Below, piece after piece: positions 51,310 through 59,367 of a stretch of 59,965 nt of DNA. The notes below the pieces were generated by a model. The model was not told the DNA's origin and searched no databases. It was given only the letters and a program-made list of their open reading frames with translations. The position numbers and the translations under genes are program-made. Every line of letters begins with the position of its first letter. The first letter of the stretch is position 1. Origin of the DNA: Dehalococcoidia bacterium (GTDB lineage: Bacteria; Chloroflexota; Dehalococcoidia; Tepidiformales; Tepidiformaceae). The stretch spans positions 1-59,965 of the forward strand of contig JADYYG010000002.1 in assembly GCA_020853755.1 (NCBI GenBank), given 5' to 3'.

Positions 51310-52416
51310 ATGAATCGCATCAAACTCCTCGCGCTGGGCGCAGCGCTCGCCATCCCGGCCATCGGCGCTGTGGGCGCGGGCGCGGCCGGCAGCAACCTCA
51401 TCCTCAACGGGACGTTCGATAACAGCGTCGCCGGCTGGGACAACTACGGCGGGCACCCCACGCTCTACAAGTCGACGATGCAGATCACGAACGACTACGC
51501 GGGCGCCGGGAACTCCTACTACAGCGGCTGGACCTGCGTCGGCGTGAAGGCCGGCAAGGAATACACCGTCGAGGCCGACTACTGGGTGCCTGAAGACGCC
51601 CCGAAGAACGCCGGCGCCAGCCTCGGCCTCCACTACTACGAAAGCGCAAACTGCTCGGGCCCGAACATGGTGACCGGCGGCGGCTACCAGTCGGGCGGCA
51701 AGTCCCTGCTTCAGCGTGGCAACTGGCAGCACTTCAGCTTCGAATCCACCGCTCCCGCCGGTGCGAAGTCGGTCCGCGTGCGGGCGACGGCCCTTAAGGA
51801 ACCCCTCGGCGGCGGATCCATCGCGGCCGAGCACAAGGTCTACTTCGACAACGTGAGCATGCGCGCGGAACAGATCATCATCGTGCTCCCGACCGCCACT
51901 CCGACGCAGCCGAAGGGCCCGGATGATGTCGCAGCGGACCCGACGCCGCCCCAGCCGCCGTCGAACCCGGACGACCTGTCGGCGGAGCCGGAACCGACGG
52001 AGCCGCCGTCGAACCCGGACGACCTGTCGGCGGAGCCGGAACCGACGGAGCCGCCTTCGAACCCCGACGACCTGTCGGCAAACCCGGACCCGACGCAGCC
52101 ACCGTCCGACCCCGGCGATGCGCCTTCGAACTCGGCTGACGCCCCAGCTGGCCCGGAGGCCACGCCTGCTGCGCCGAACACCGGCAACCACCCGGTCGAT
52201 GTCATCCCACAGGGCCAGCCCGGCAAGCCCGGATCGGAAAGCGGCCCCAGTGGCTCCCCTGTGAACCACAACGTCCAGGCCGCAGATGAGGGCGGCGGCA
52301 GCATCGGCCTCGGGCTCGGCATCATCTTCCTCGCTGCGGGCGGCGCTTTCGCTGCCGTCGGCATGAGCCTCGCCGCCATCGCCCGCCGCCGCCGGGGCGA
52401 GGAACCGCTCGACTAA
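51310..52416 (+). CDS. Secreted protein with carbohydrate-binding-like domain, Pro-rich repeats and C-terminal anchor
   Basis: A 368-residue protein with a signal peptide (MNRIKLLALGAALAIPAIGA, cleavage near GAGAAG). Residues 28-190 form a CenC/CBM4_9-like jelly roll (NLILNGTFDNSVAGWDNYGG, WTCVGVKAGKEYTVEADYWV, RGNWQHFSFESTAPAGAKSV, then FDNVSM). A Pro/Glu/Asp-rich linker with 16-residue repeats (PPSNPDDLSAEPEPTE) follows. The C-terminus is a membrane helix (IGLGLGIIFLAAGGAFAAVG) then RRRR, a cell-surface anchor arrangement. It is a paralogue of the 52660 gene. The ligand is unknown. Confidence 0.8.
   Translation: MNRIKLLALGAALAIPAIGAVGAGAAGSNLILNGTFDNSVAGWDNYGGHPTLYKSTMQITNDYAGAGNSYYSGWTCVGVKAGKEYTVEADYWVPEDAPKNAGASLGLHYYESANCSGPNMVTGGGYQSGGKSLLQRGNWQHFSFESTAPAGAKSVRVRATALKEPLGGGSIAAEHKVYFDNVSMRAEQIIIVLPTATPTQPKGPDDVAADPTPPQPPSNPDDLSAEPEPTEPPSNPDDLSAEPEPTEPPSNPDDLSANPDPTQPPSDPGDAPSNSADAPAGPEATPAAPNTGNHPVDVIPQGQPGKPGSESGPSGSPVNHNVQAADEGGGSIGLGLGIIFLAAGGAFAAVGMSLAAIARRRRGEEPLD
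51907..52098 (+). repeat. 48-bp tandem repeats encoding a Pro/Asp-rich linker
   Basis: Four 48-bp units: 51907-51954 (degenerate), 51955-52002, 52003-52050 and 52051-52098, followed by a further degenerate unit. Units 2 and 3 are identical; the first and fourth drift. They encode 16-residue units of the type PPSNPDDLSAEPEPTE and could vary in number between strains. Confidence 0.8.
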
Positions 52417-52441
52417 GCGCCACCGTCTTCCACGAAATCCC

Positions 52442-52474
52442 GGCTGCAACCGGCCAAACCCGCCGGTTGCAGCC
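52442..52474 (+). terminator. Hairpin after the first CBM-like gene
   Basis: 13-bp arms GGCTGCAACCGGC (52442-52454) and GCCGGTTGCAGCC (52462-52474) with a 7-base loop. No T-tract follows, so it may be factor-dependent or an mRNA-stabilising structure. Confidence 0.5.
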
Positions 52475-52506
52475 TCGCCCTGCCCGGCCACGCGCGGCTG
52501 CCCGGA

Positions 52507-52522
52507 TGTGAAGGCCGTCACA
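52507..52522 (+). promoter_or_regulatory. CRP/FNR-type operator upstream of the second CBM-like protein
   Basis: TGTGA-AGGCCG-TCACA is a perfect palindrome core, 137 bases before ATG 52660. It is the same class of site as 51229-51244. Confidence 0.65.
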
Positions 52523-52659
52523 GATAGGCGGCGCAGTCATCCGAACGAGTGAGCCCGCACCCCCCGGCCGGATGGCCCACGAGGCCAACGGGGGCTGTGC
52601 AATACACCTGAACGCCGCGCTGCCCCGGCCATCCACGGAAACAAGGAGACCGAACAAAC

Positions 52660-53418
52660 ATGAACATCACGAAGAACCGCATCAAGCTCATCACCCTGGC
52701 AGCAGCGCTGGCGCTCCCCGCCATTGGCCTCGTCCCGGCCGCTGCCGCATCCGCCAACCTCGTCAGCAACGGGACCTTCGACAACGGCGTCGCCGGGTGG
52801 GAATCGCTCAGCGGCAACCCAACCGCTTCCCAGGGCCGGATGGAGGTCACGAACGACTACACCGGCAGCGCCGCCTCGTTCTACAGCGGCTGGTACTGCG
52901 CGCCGGTCCAGGGCGGAACCCAGTACGCCGCCGAAGCCGACTACCTCGTGCCCTCGAGCGCCCCTGCCGATTCCGGCGCCGGGCTCAGCCTCATCTATTA
53001 CCCGACTGCCGACTGCTCAGGCGACAGCCTGCGCGAAGGCGTGCAGCATCTCATCGCGGGGAAGACCGCGGCCGAACGCGGCCAGGTCCAGCGCCTCAGC
53101 ATGGTCTCGAAGGCCCCCGCAAGCGCCGCCGCCGTCCGCGTCCGCCTCTCAGCCGTGAAGGACCCGGTGGGCATGGAGCGCATCACTGCGAAGCACGTCG
53201 TCGCCTTCGACAACGTGAGCCTCGTCGCCCAGGAGAACGCAGCGCCGAAGGCCGCAGCGGTCCCGGAGAGCAGCAACGTCGTTGACGCGGAAGAAGGCGA
53301 CGGCGCCGGCGTGAGCGCTGGCTTCCTCGTCCTTGGTCTTGGCGGCGCGTCCACCATCGCCGGCCTTGGCGCGGCCGCGGTCACCAAGCGCCGCCGCCGC
53401 GAACAGACCCGGGCCTGA
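52660..53418 (+). CDS. Secreted CBM-like protein with C-terminal anchor (paralogue)
   Basis: A 252-residue protein. The signal peptide is MNITKNRIKLITLAAALALP, and it then shows the same jelly-roll pattern as the upstream gene: NLVSNGTFDNGVAGWESLSG, WYCAPVQGGTQYAAEADYLV, VQRLSMVSKAPASAAAVRVR, and FDNVSLV. The Pro-rich repeat region is missing, so this is a shorter version. The C-terminal helix ends with KRRRR-type basic residues. GGAGA precedes ATG 52660. Both genes probably arose by tandem duplication. Confidence 0.8.
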   Translation: MNITKNRIKLITLAAALALPAIGLVPAAAASANLVSNGTFDNGVAGWESLSGNPTASQGRMEVTNDYTGSAASFYSGWYCAPVQGGTQYAAEADYLVPSSAPADSGAGLSLIYYPTADCSGDSLREGVQHLIAGKTAAERGQVQRLSMVSKAPASAAAVRVRLSAVKDPVGMERITAKHVVAFDNVSLVAQENAAPKAAAVPESSNVVDAEEGDGAGVSAGFLVLGLGGASTIAGLGAAAVTKRRRREQTRA

Positions 53419-53445
53419 CCGCGGGAGATTCGACCCAGTAAGAGA

Positions 53446-53468
53446 GGGGCCGGCGAACTGCCGGCCCC
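53446..53468 (+). terminator. Terminator after the second CBM-like gene
   Basis: Arms GGGGCCGGC and GCCGGCCCC (53446-53454, 53460-53468) with a 5-base loop, followed by TTTGCTGTGTTT. Confidence 0.75.
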
Positions 53469-53501
53469 TTTGCTGTGTTTCGAATCCGCCGCGCCCGCGG
53501 G

Positions 53502-54518
53502 TTACGGAAAGCGGTTGAACCAGAGCAGGCTGAGCGCGCCCGCGGCGAGGATGGCCAGCGCGCCGAACCCGGCGAACCCTACCGTCGCTTCCGAGGTCGT
53601 CTTGTCGTAGCCGATTTTCGAGCCGAGTTCGTCGTAGATGGACTGGAGGTCTTTGGCCGAGGGCGCGGAGAAGAACTTCCCGCCCGTGATGTCCGAGATC
53701 TCCCGCAACGTTTCTTCATCCGGCGGGACGTTGACGCGCCGCTGGCGGCCCTGGCTATCGGTCACGATGGCGACGCCCTGCTGGGTGCCGAGCGCGATGG
53801 TGAAGATGGGGATGCCATCGACCTGGGCCTGGTCCGCCGCGTCCAGCGGGTCCGTCTGGCCGAGCGTGTTCGCGCCATCGGACAGCAGGATCATGATGAC
53901 CGGCGGGTCCTTCGGCGGTTGCCCGTTGGCCGTGGCCGTCGGGGTCGGCGAAGCCGCGGGCTGGCCTTTCGCGTCGATGGTTGAAAGCTTCGAAGCGGCG
54001 ATCCCCTCGACGATGCCGTCGCCCATCGCCGTCCCGCCGGTGGGAGTCAGGCTGTCGATGGCGGCGTTCATCACGTCGCGGTCCGTGGTGGGCGCGACGA
54101 CCGTGCGGACGCCCGCGGAGAAGCTCACGAGGGAGAGTCGGAACCCTTTCGGGAGGGTTTCGACGAGGGTGTGGGCGGCCGTCTTGGCCGCGTCCATCCG
54201 AGTCGGCTGGATGTCGGTCGCCGTCATCGAACCCGAGACGTCGGTGACGAGGACGACGGTGGCTTCCTGCTTCGGCACCTTGTGGACGAACTCGGGCCGC
54301 GCGAGCGCGACCAGCAGCGAGGTGAGCGCCAGTAGCCCAAGGACCGCCGGGATGTGCCGCCGCCACCCGGGTGAACCATCGACGACGTTGGCGAGCAGGT
54401 CGAGGTTCGTGAAGCGTGCCGCGTACTTCGGGCGGCGGCTTTGCGCCCAGAGGTACGCCGCCACCGCCACCGGGACGAGGACGAGGCTGAGCAGGGCCAG
54501 TGGCCAGGCGAAACTCAT
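53502..54518 (-). CDS. VWA-domain membrane protein (BatA-like)
   Basis: A 338-residue protein with an N-terminal membrane helix pair (FAWPLALLSLVLVPVAVAAY and HIPAVLGLLALTSLLVALAR), a von Willebrand A domain and a C-terminal helix (FAGFGALAILAAGALSLLWF). The metal ion-dependent adhesion site is VVLVTDVSGSMTATD, followed by LSLVSFSAGV and PTGGTAMGDGI. It is the third gene of a moxR-DUF58-VWA operon, in which such proteins act in chaperone-like or envelope-stress functions. Its start overlaps the DUF58 stop by 4 bases (ATGA). Confidence 0.9.
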   Translation of the reverse strand: MSFAWPLALLSLVLVPVAVAAYLWAQSRRPKYAARFTNLDLLANVVDGSPGWRRHIPAVLGLLALTSLLVALARPEFVHKVPKQEATVVLVTDVSGSMTATDIQPTRMDAAKTAAHTLVETLPKGFRLSLVSFSAGVRTVVAPTTDRDVMNAAIDSLTPTGGTAMGDGIVEGIAASKLSTIDAKGQPAASPTPTATANGQPPKDPPVIMILLSDGANTLGQTDPLDAADQAQVDGIPIFTIALGTQQGVAIVTDSQGRQRRVNVPPDEETLREISDITGGKFFSAPSAKDLQSIYDELGSKIGYDKTTSEATVGFAGFGALAILAAGALSLLWFNRFP

Positions 54519-55444
54519 CGCCGCACCCCCTGGGTGTGGAGGAAGGCGGCCAGCGTGCGCAGCCAGTCGCCCTTCGTCGAAAGGACGACGTGCTGGGCCC
54601 CGGCCCGCGCGATCAGCGAGGCGACTTCGGCGCGTTCAGCCGTTGCCGCGGCCGCGAACCGCTCGCGCAGCCGCTTCGAACGGGTGTCGACGCGCAGCTG
54701 GCGGCCCGTTTCCGGGTCGACCAGCCAGAGCTCGCCGACGTCCGGGATCTCCTGTTCGCGCGGGTCCCGCACCTCGACGGCGAGGACGGCGTGGCGCGCG
54801 CACAGTTCGATGAGCGCGTTCGGCCAGTCCCGTGGCCCGCGGAAGTCCGAGACCACGACGACGAGCCGCGAACGGCCCGCGCGGCGCCCCAGCGCATGCA
54901 GCGCGTCGCCGAGCGACGTCGGCCCGCCGCCTTCATAGGCTGGCTGTTCGCGGATGACGCGGAGGAGGCCGAGCATCCCTTTGCGGCCCTGTCCCGGCGG
55001 GACCTGGCGGTCGTTTCCGCCGCCGAAGCTGAAAACGCCGAGGGCGTTGCCGTGGCGCGTGGCCACCTGCCCGACGGCGATGGCCACACCTTCGGCCACG
55101 TCGTACTTGCGCCGGTCGGCAGTGCCGAAGCCCATCGACGGCGAGGTATCGAGCAGCAGCCATGTCGTCAGCACGCGGTCGGCCACCTGCACGCGGACGT
55201 GCGGGATGGTGGTGCGGGCGGTCACGTTCCAGTCGATCTGGCGGACGTCGTCGCCGGGCTGGTATTCGCGCACCTGGGCGAGTTCGGTGCCAAGCCCGAG
55301 GGCGCTCGACCGGTAGTCCCCGGCGAGCAGGCCGTTCATCCGGCGGCCGATGGTGATGTCGAGCGCGCGCAACACCGATTCGGGCATCGGCCCCGGGCCG
55401 GGCCTGTCCGGCGTGCGCACGGCGTGGAGGGTGGCGGCAGTCAC
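54515..55444 (-). CDS. DUF58 domain protein
   Basis: A 309-residue protein with the DUF58 core: VREYQPGDDVRQIDWNVTAR, then LLLDTSPSMGFGTADRRKYD, which form a VWA-like fold. It starts with GTG, overlapping the MoxR stop (GTGA). In this operon type, DUF58 proteins are coupled to the MoxR ATPase and the VWA protein. Cytosolic; precise function unknown. Confidence 0.9.
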   Translation of the reverse strand: MTAATLHAVRTPDRPGPGPMPESVLRALDITIGRRMNGLLAGDYRSSALGLGTELAQVREYQPGDDVRQIDWNVTARTTIPHVRVQVADRVLTTWLLLDTSPSMGFGTADRRKYDVAEGVAIAVGQVATRHGNALGVFSFGGGNDRQVPPGQGRKGMLGLLRVIREQPAYEGGGPTSLGDALHALGRRAGRSRLVVVVSDFRGPRDWPNALIELCARHAVLAVEVRDPREQEIPDVGELWLVDPETGRQLRVDTRSKRLRERFAAAATAERAEVASLIARAGAQHVVLSTKGDWLRTLAAFLHTQGVRR

Positions 55445-56457
55445 GCGCTCAACTCCTGGGCGAGTTCGATCCGCGGCTGAGCGACGGCCTTCAGCACGCC
55501 ATCGAGGATGTCGTCCGGCGTGACGTTGTCGGCGAGCGCCTGGTAGGTCAGCACCATTCGGTGGCGCAGCACGTCGCGCGCGAGGTCCGCGATGTCCCCG
55601 GGGAGGACATAGCGGCGTCCGCGCAGGAGGGCGAGCGCCCGCCCCCCGTGGACCAGGTTGATGCTGCCGCGGGGGCTGGACCCGAAGGCGATGTGCGCTT
55701 CGTGCTGCTGCAGGCCGTACTTCGCCGGCTTCCTCGTTGCGTCCACAAGGGTGATGGCGTACTGGGCCACGGCGCGGTCGACGAACAGCCCGGCGGCCAG
55801 CTGCTGGTACCGTTCCAGTTGCTCCACGGTCAGGATCTGCTTGACCTCGGCCTGCGGCTGGAGTGACCGCTGCACCACGAGCAGCTCCTCGCCGAGGCCG
55901 GGGTAGTCGACCAACACCTTCATCATGAAGCGGTCGACCTGCGCCTCCGGCAGCGGGTAGGTGCCTTCCGATTCGATCGGGTTCTGGGTGGCCATCACGA
56001 GGAACGGCCGCGGGACTTTGAACGTTTCGAGCCCGATGGTTACCTGCCGCTCCTGCATCACTTCGAGGAGCGCGGACTGGACTTTCGCCGGCGCGCGGTT
56101 GATCTCGTCGGCGAGGAGGAGGTTGCAGAACACCGGACCGCGCTCGGTGTCGAAGGTCCCATGGTCGGGCCGGTAGATGCGCGTGCCCACGAGGTCGGCG
56201 GGCACGAGGTCCGGGGTGAACTGGACGCGCTGGAAGGTGCCGCCGAGGACCTCGGCGATGGTCTTCACGGTGAGGGTCTTCGCGAGGCCCGGCACGCCTT
56301 CGATAAGGAGATGTCCCGAGGAAAGCAGGGCGACGAGGACGCGTTCGAGCATCGCCTCCTGGCCGACGATGACGCGCTTGATCTCGAACATGGCCGCTTC
56401 GAGGGTTGCGCGCGCTTCGGTCACTTCAGCGGTGGCATTGGTGGTGGTTTCTTCCAA
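55441..56457 (-). CDS. MoxR-family AAA+ ATPase
   Basis: A 338-residue ATPase from TTG 56457, with AGAGG just upstream; TTG 56499 would add 14 residues. The P-loop is GHLLIEGVPGLAKTLTVKTI, Walker B LLLADEINRAPAKVQSALLE, and sensor region MATQNPIESEGTYPLPEAQV with DRFMMKVLVDYPG. MoxR proteins act with VWA proteins as chaperones that assemble or activate other complexes. It leads the three-gene operon and diverges from the P450 gene. Confidence 0.93.
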   Translation of the reverse strand: MEETTTNATAEVTEARATLEAAMFEIKRVIVGQEAMLERVLVALLSSGHLLIEGVPGLAKTLTVKTIAEVLGGTFQRVQFTPDLVPADLVGTRIYRPDHGTFDTERGPVFCNLLLADEINRAPAKVQSALLEVMQERQVTIGLETFKVPRPFLVMATQNPIESEGTYPLPEAQVDRFMMKVLVDYPGLGEELLVVQRSLQPQAEVKQILTVEQLERYQQLAAGLFVDRAVAQYAITLVDATRKPAKYGLQQHEAHIAFGSSPRGSINLVHGGRALALLRGRRYVLPGDIADLARDVLRHRMVLTYQALADNVTPDDILDGVLKAVAQPRIELAQELSA

Positions 56458-56569
56458 AGGGGAGCCTCTTTCGGGAGTCTGGCAGGTGGGTGTGCTCAAC
56501 GTGCCGTTTCTGTCCCCAAGCGAGGGTAAAGAATGTGCGCCGCTTTACGAAGCCGGGGCCGCCGACGGG

Positions 56570-56588
56570 CGGAATGGTTCGCATTCCG
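56570..56588. promoter_or_regulatory. Inverted repeat in the moxR-P450 divergent region
   Basis: Arms CGGAATG and CATTCCG with a 5-base spacer. A TACCCT -10 candidate for the P450 gene lies at 56620-56625, about 30 bases away. It may be an operator; evidence is limited to symmetry and position. Confidence 0.35.
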
Positions 56589-56675
56589 GAAACGGTAGCG
56601 CCGCGGGTTCGCCGTGCCGTACCCTATCGACCGGGCGGTAAGCACACTCAACGCCATGCCGAGGCAACATCACCC

Positions 56676-57956
56676 ATGACTACAGAAATCGCTCCTCTCA
56701 CCCTTGCCGACATCGATCTCGGGGACGAACAGCTCTTCGAATCCGGCCGCGCCCACGAAGCCTTCAAGATCCTCCGCCGCGAGAACCCCATCAGCTGGCG
56801 TCCGGAGGACGAGTACAGCCGCGGCTGGTGGAACATGGTGCGCTACGCCGACGTCCTCCAGGTTTCCCGCAACCCCCAGATCTTCTCGTCCGAAAAGGGC
56901 ATCGTCTCCTTCTTCCCGGTGAACGAAGACGAGACGACGGCCGCCGCAGCCGGCAACGGCAAGATGCTCATCACCATGGACCCGCCGCGCCACGTGAAGA
57001 TGCGCCGCCTCGTGAACAAGGCCTTCACCCCGCGCGCCGTCGCCCTCTGGGAACCAAAGGTCCGCGAGACCACGAACATGCTCCTCGATCGCATCGCGAA
57101 GAAGGGAGAGAGCGACTTCGTCATTGACATCGCCTGCAACATCCCGCTCGCGGTCATCTGCCGTATGCTCGGTGTGCCGGAAGAGGACTGGGGCCTCATG
57201 TTCCAACTGACCAACAAGGTCCTTGGCCCGAGCGACCCCGAGTACCAGACGGACGTCCCCGAAGATCAGCGCGGCACCCAGGACGCGGCCCGGATCACGG
57301 GCAACATGGGAACCATGCAGATGTTCGGCTACTACGCCCAGGCGCTCCAGAACCGCCGCATCTCGCCCAGCGACGACATCATCAGCATCCTCTGCGACTC
57401 CGAGATAGAAGACGAAAAGCTGACTGACGAGGACATCCTCTGGTTCTGCTTCCTTCTTATCCTCGCCGGCAACGAAACCACCCGGAACGGCATGTCTGGC
57501 GGTCTGCTCACCCTTTGCGAACACCCTGACCAGAAGGCGAAGCTGCTCAACGACATGTCGCTTCTGCCGGGCGCGATCGAGGAGATCCTGCGCTGGGTTT
57601 CGCCGGTCATGCACATGGCGCGCAACACGCTCGAGGACACGGAGGTGGGCGGCCAGAAGATCAAGGCCGGCGAGCGCGTGGTCATGTGGTACCCCTCCGT
57701 GAACCGCGACGAAGCCGTCTTCCCCGACGGCGACGTGTTCAACATCACCCGCAGCCCGAACGACCACCTGGCTTTTGGCATCGGCGAGCACTTCTGCCTC
57801 GGCGCCGGCTTCGCCAAGCTCGAGCTGCGTGTCCTCTACGAGGAGATGTTCCGCCGCTTCCCGGATATCGAACTGGCCGGGCCGGTGCAGCGCCTGCGCT
57901 CGAACTTCATCGGCGGGATCAAGCACCTGCCGGTCCGCTTCACTCCCGAAAACTAG
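56676..57956 (+). CDS. Cytochrome P450
   Basis: A 426-residue bacterial class I P450. The heme-binding signature is FGIGEHFCLGAGFAKLE, with the axial ligand Cys374. The I-helix has AGNETTRN (Ala264-Gly265 with the acid-alcohol pair replaced in part by Asn-Glu-Thr-Thr). The K-helix ExxR is EEILRW, and RFTPEN ends the chain. It resembles CYP125/CYP142-type sterol or fatty acid hydroxylases by motif style only. Electrons may come from the small ferredoxin at 51022. A longer in-frame reading from 56406 crosses into noncoding text and is rejected. Confidence 0.95.
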   Translation: MTTEIAPLTLADIDLGDEQLFESGRAHEAFKILRRENPISWRPEDEYSRGWWNMVRYADVLQVSRNPQIFSSEKGIVSFFPVNEDETTAAAAGNGKMLITMDPPRHVKMRRLVNKAFTPRAVALWEPKVRETTNMLLDRIAKKGESDFVIDIACNIPLAVICRMLGVPEEDWGLMFQLTNKVLGPSDPEYQTDVPEDQRGTQDAARITGNMGTMQMFGYYAQALQNRRISPSDDIISILCDSEIEDEKLTDEDILWFCFLLILAGNETTRNGMSGGLLTLCEHPDQKAKLLNDMSLLPGAIEEILRWVSPVMHMARNTLEDTEVGGQKIKAGERVVMWYPSVNRDEAVFPDGDVFNITRSPNDHLAFGIGEHFCLGAGFAKLELRVLYEEMFRRFPDIELAGPVQRLRSNFIGGIKHLPVRFTPEN

Positions 57957-57979
57957 CCGGGCCCAACCGCCAGCACCGC

Positions 57980-58006
57980 GAGCGGGGTTCCACGAGGGCC
58001 CCGCTC
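57980..58006 (+). terminator. Hairpin after the P450 gene
   Basis: 8-bp arms GAGCGGGG (57980-57987) and CCCCGCTC (57999-58006) with an 11-base loop, followed by TTCG. A weak T-tract; 24 bases after the stop. Confidence 0.5.
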
Positions 58007-58088
58007 TTCGTATCTGCAACGTGGCCGGCTTCACACCCGGCGTGACATGCGCTGCGCTACCATCGTTCGAAACCTGCGAGGAGCGCCC

Positions 58089-59318
58089 GTGGACTACCCC
58101 ATCCGGCCCATTACCGCGGAGGAAGCCCCGGCCTTCTTCGAATCGAACGCTATCGGCTTCGGGCACGACCCGCGCCCGGCGGAGAGCATCGCCTCGACGC
58201 TCAAGTACGCCGACCTCTCGCGCTCCATCTCCGCCTGGGACGAATCGCAGGTGGTGGGCACGGCGGGGACGTGGACCTTCGACATGAGCACGCCCGGCGG
58301 CTCCGTGCCCTGTGGCGGGCTGACCTGGGTGACGGTGCTCCCGAGCCATCGCCGCCGCGGCATCCTCACGGCGATGATGCGCTACCAACTGGACCAGGTG
58401 CGCGACCGCGGCGAACCGATCGCTGCGCTCTGGGCTTCGGAGTCCCAGATCTACGGCCGCTTCGGCTACGGCATGGCGGCCGAAGGCGTCGAGTTGATGT
58501 CCATCAATCGGACCCGGACCGAGTTGCGGCATGCGCCCTCATTCAGTGGCCGCACCCGCTACGTCGACCGGGCGACGGCGCTCGCCACCTTCCCGGCCGT
58601 CTGGGAGGCCGTCCGCCAGCAGCGCCCGGGGATGCACAACCGTACGCCCGGCTGGTGGGAGAACCGCTCGCTGCGCGACCCGCAATGGCCGCCGCCGCCG
58701 GGCTTCAGTTCGCTGCTGAACGTCCAGTACGAAGAAGACGGGAAGGTGCTCGGCTACCTTCGCTACCGCGTGAAGGAAGAAGACTCGAACGGCTGGGCAG
58801 CCAGCACGCTCCGCATCAACTCGCTGCTGGCGACCACCGATGCGGCCTATTCGGCGCTCTGGCAGCACGCCTTCGGGGTCGACCTCATCGAGACCATCGA
58901 AGCGGAATGGCGTCCTGTGGATGAGCCGCTCTACCACATGCTCGCCGATTCCCGACGGCTGTTGCACCGCCCACAGGACACGCTCTGGGTGCGCATCGTC
59001 GATGTCCCGCGCGCCCTCGAAGCGCGCCGCTACGCCGTCGCTGGCGAGCTAGTCGTCGACATAACTGATGACTTCTGCCCGTGGGCGGCTGGCCGCTACC
59101 GCCTGGCGGCAGGCCCCGGCGGTGCAACCTGTGTGCCCACCACGCGTGAGCCGGACCTCGCGATGAGCATCAATGAACTGGGTGCGTTGTACCTCGGCGG
59201 CACGGCTGCGTGGCCGCTCGCCCGGGCCGGGCGCATCACCGGGAGCGCCGAGGCCGTCGCCCGCGCCGATGCGATGTTCGCCTGGAACCCGAAGCCCTGG
59301 GCCCCGGAGGTCTGGTAG
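58089..59318 (+). CDS. Eis-like GNAT acetyltransferase (two GNAT lobes and SCP2-like domain)
   Basis: A 409-residue protein of the Eis (enhanced intracellular survival) family. The N-terminal GNAT is clear: DYPIRPITAEEAPAFFESNA, GLTWVTVLPSHRRRGILTAM (the acetyl-CoA loop R-R-R-G-I), and WASESQIYGRFGYGMAAEG. A second degenerate GNAT lobe and a sterol-carrier-like C-terminal region follow (ADAMFAWNPKPWAPEVW). Mycobacterial Eis acetylates aminoglycosides and proteins; the substrate here is unknown. The start is GTG 58089, which has GAGGAG upstream. Confidence 0.9.
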   Translation: MDYPIRPITAEEAPAFFESNAIGFGHDPRPAESIASTLKYADLSRSISAWDESQVVGTAGTWTFDMSTPGGSVPCGGLTWVTVLPSHRRRGILTAMMRYQLDQVRDRGEPIAALWASESQIYGRFGYGMAAEGVELMSINRTRTELRHAPSFSGRTRYVDRATALATFPAVWEAVRQQRPGMHNRTPGWWENRSLRDPQWPPPPGFSSLLNVQYEEDGKVLGYLRYRVKEEDSNGWAASTLRINSLLATTDAAYSALWQHAFGVDLIETIEAEWRPVDEPLYHMLADSRRLLHRPQDTLWVRIVDVPRALEARRYAVAGELVVDITDDFCPWAAGRYRLAAGPGGATCVPTTREPDLAMSINELGALYLGGTAAWPLARAGRITGSAEAVARADAMFAWNPKPWAPEVW

Positions 59319-59367
59319 CCCGAAGGCGGCCCGGACGGGTTCCTGTGCTACGCTGGATTCCTGCCCT

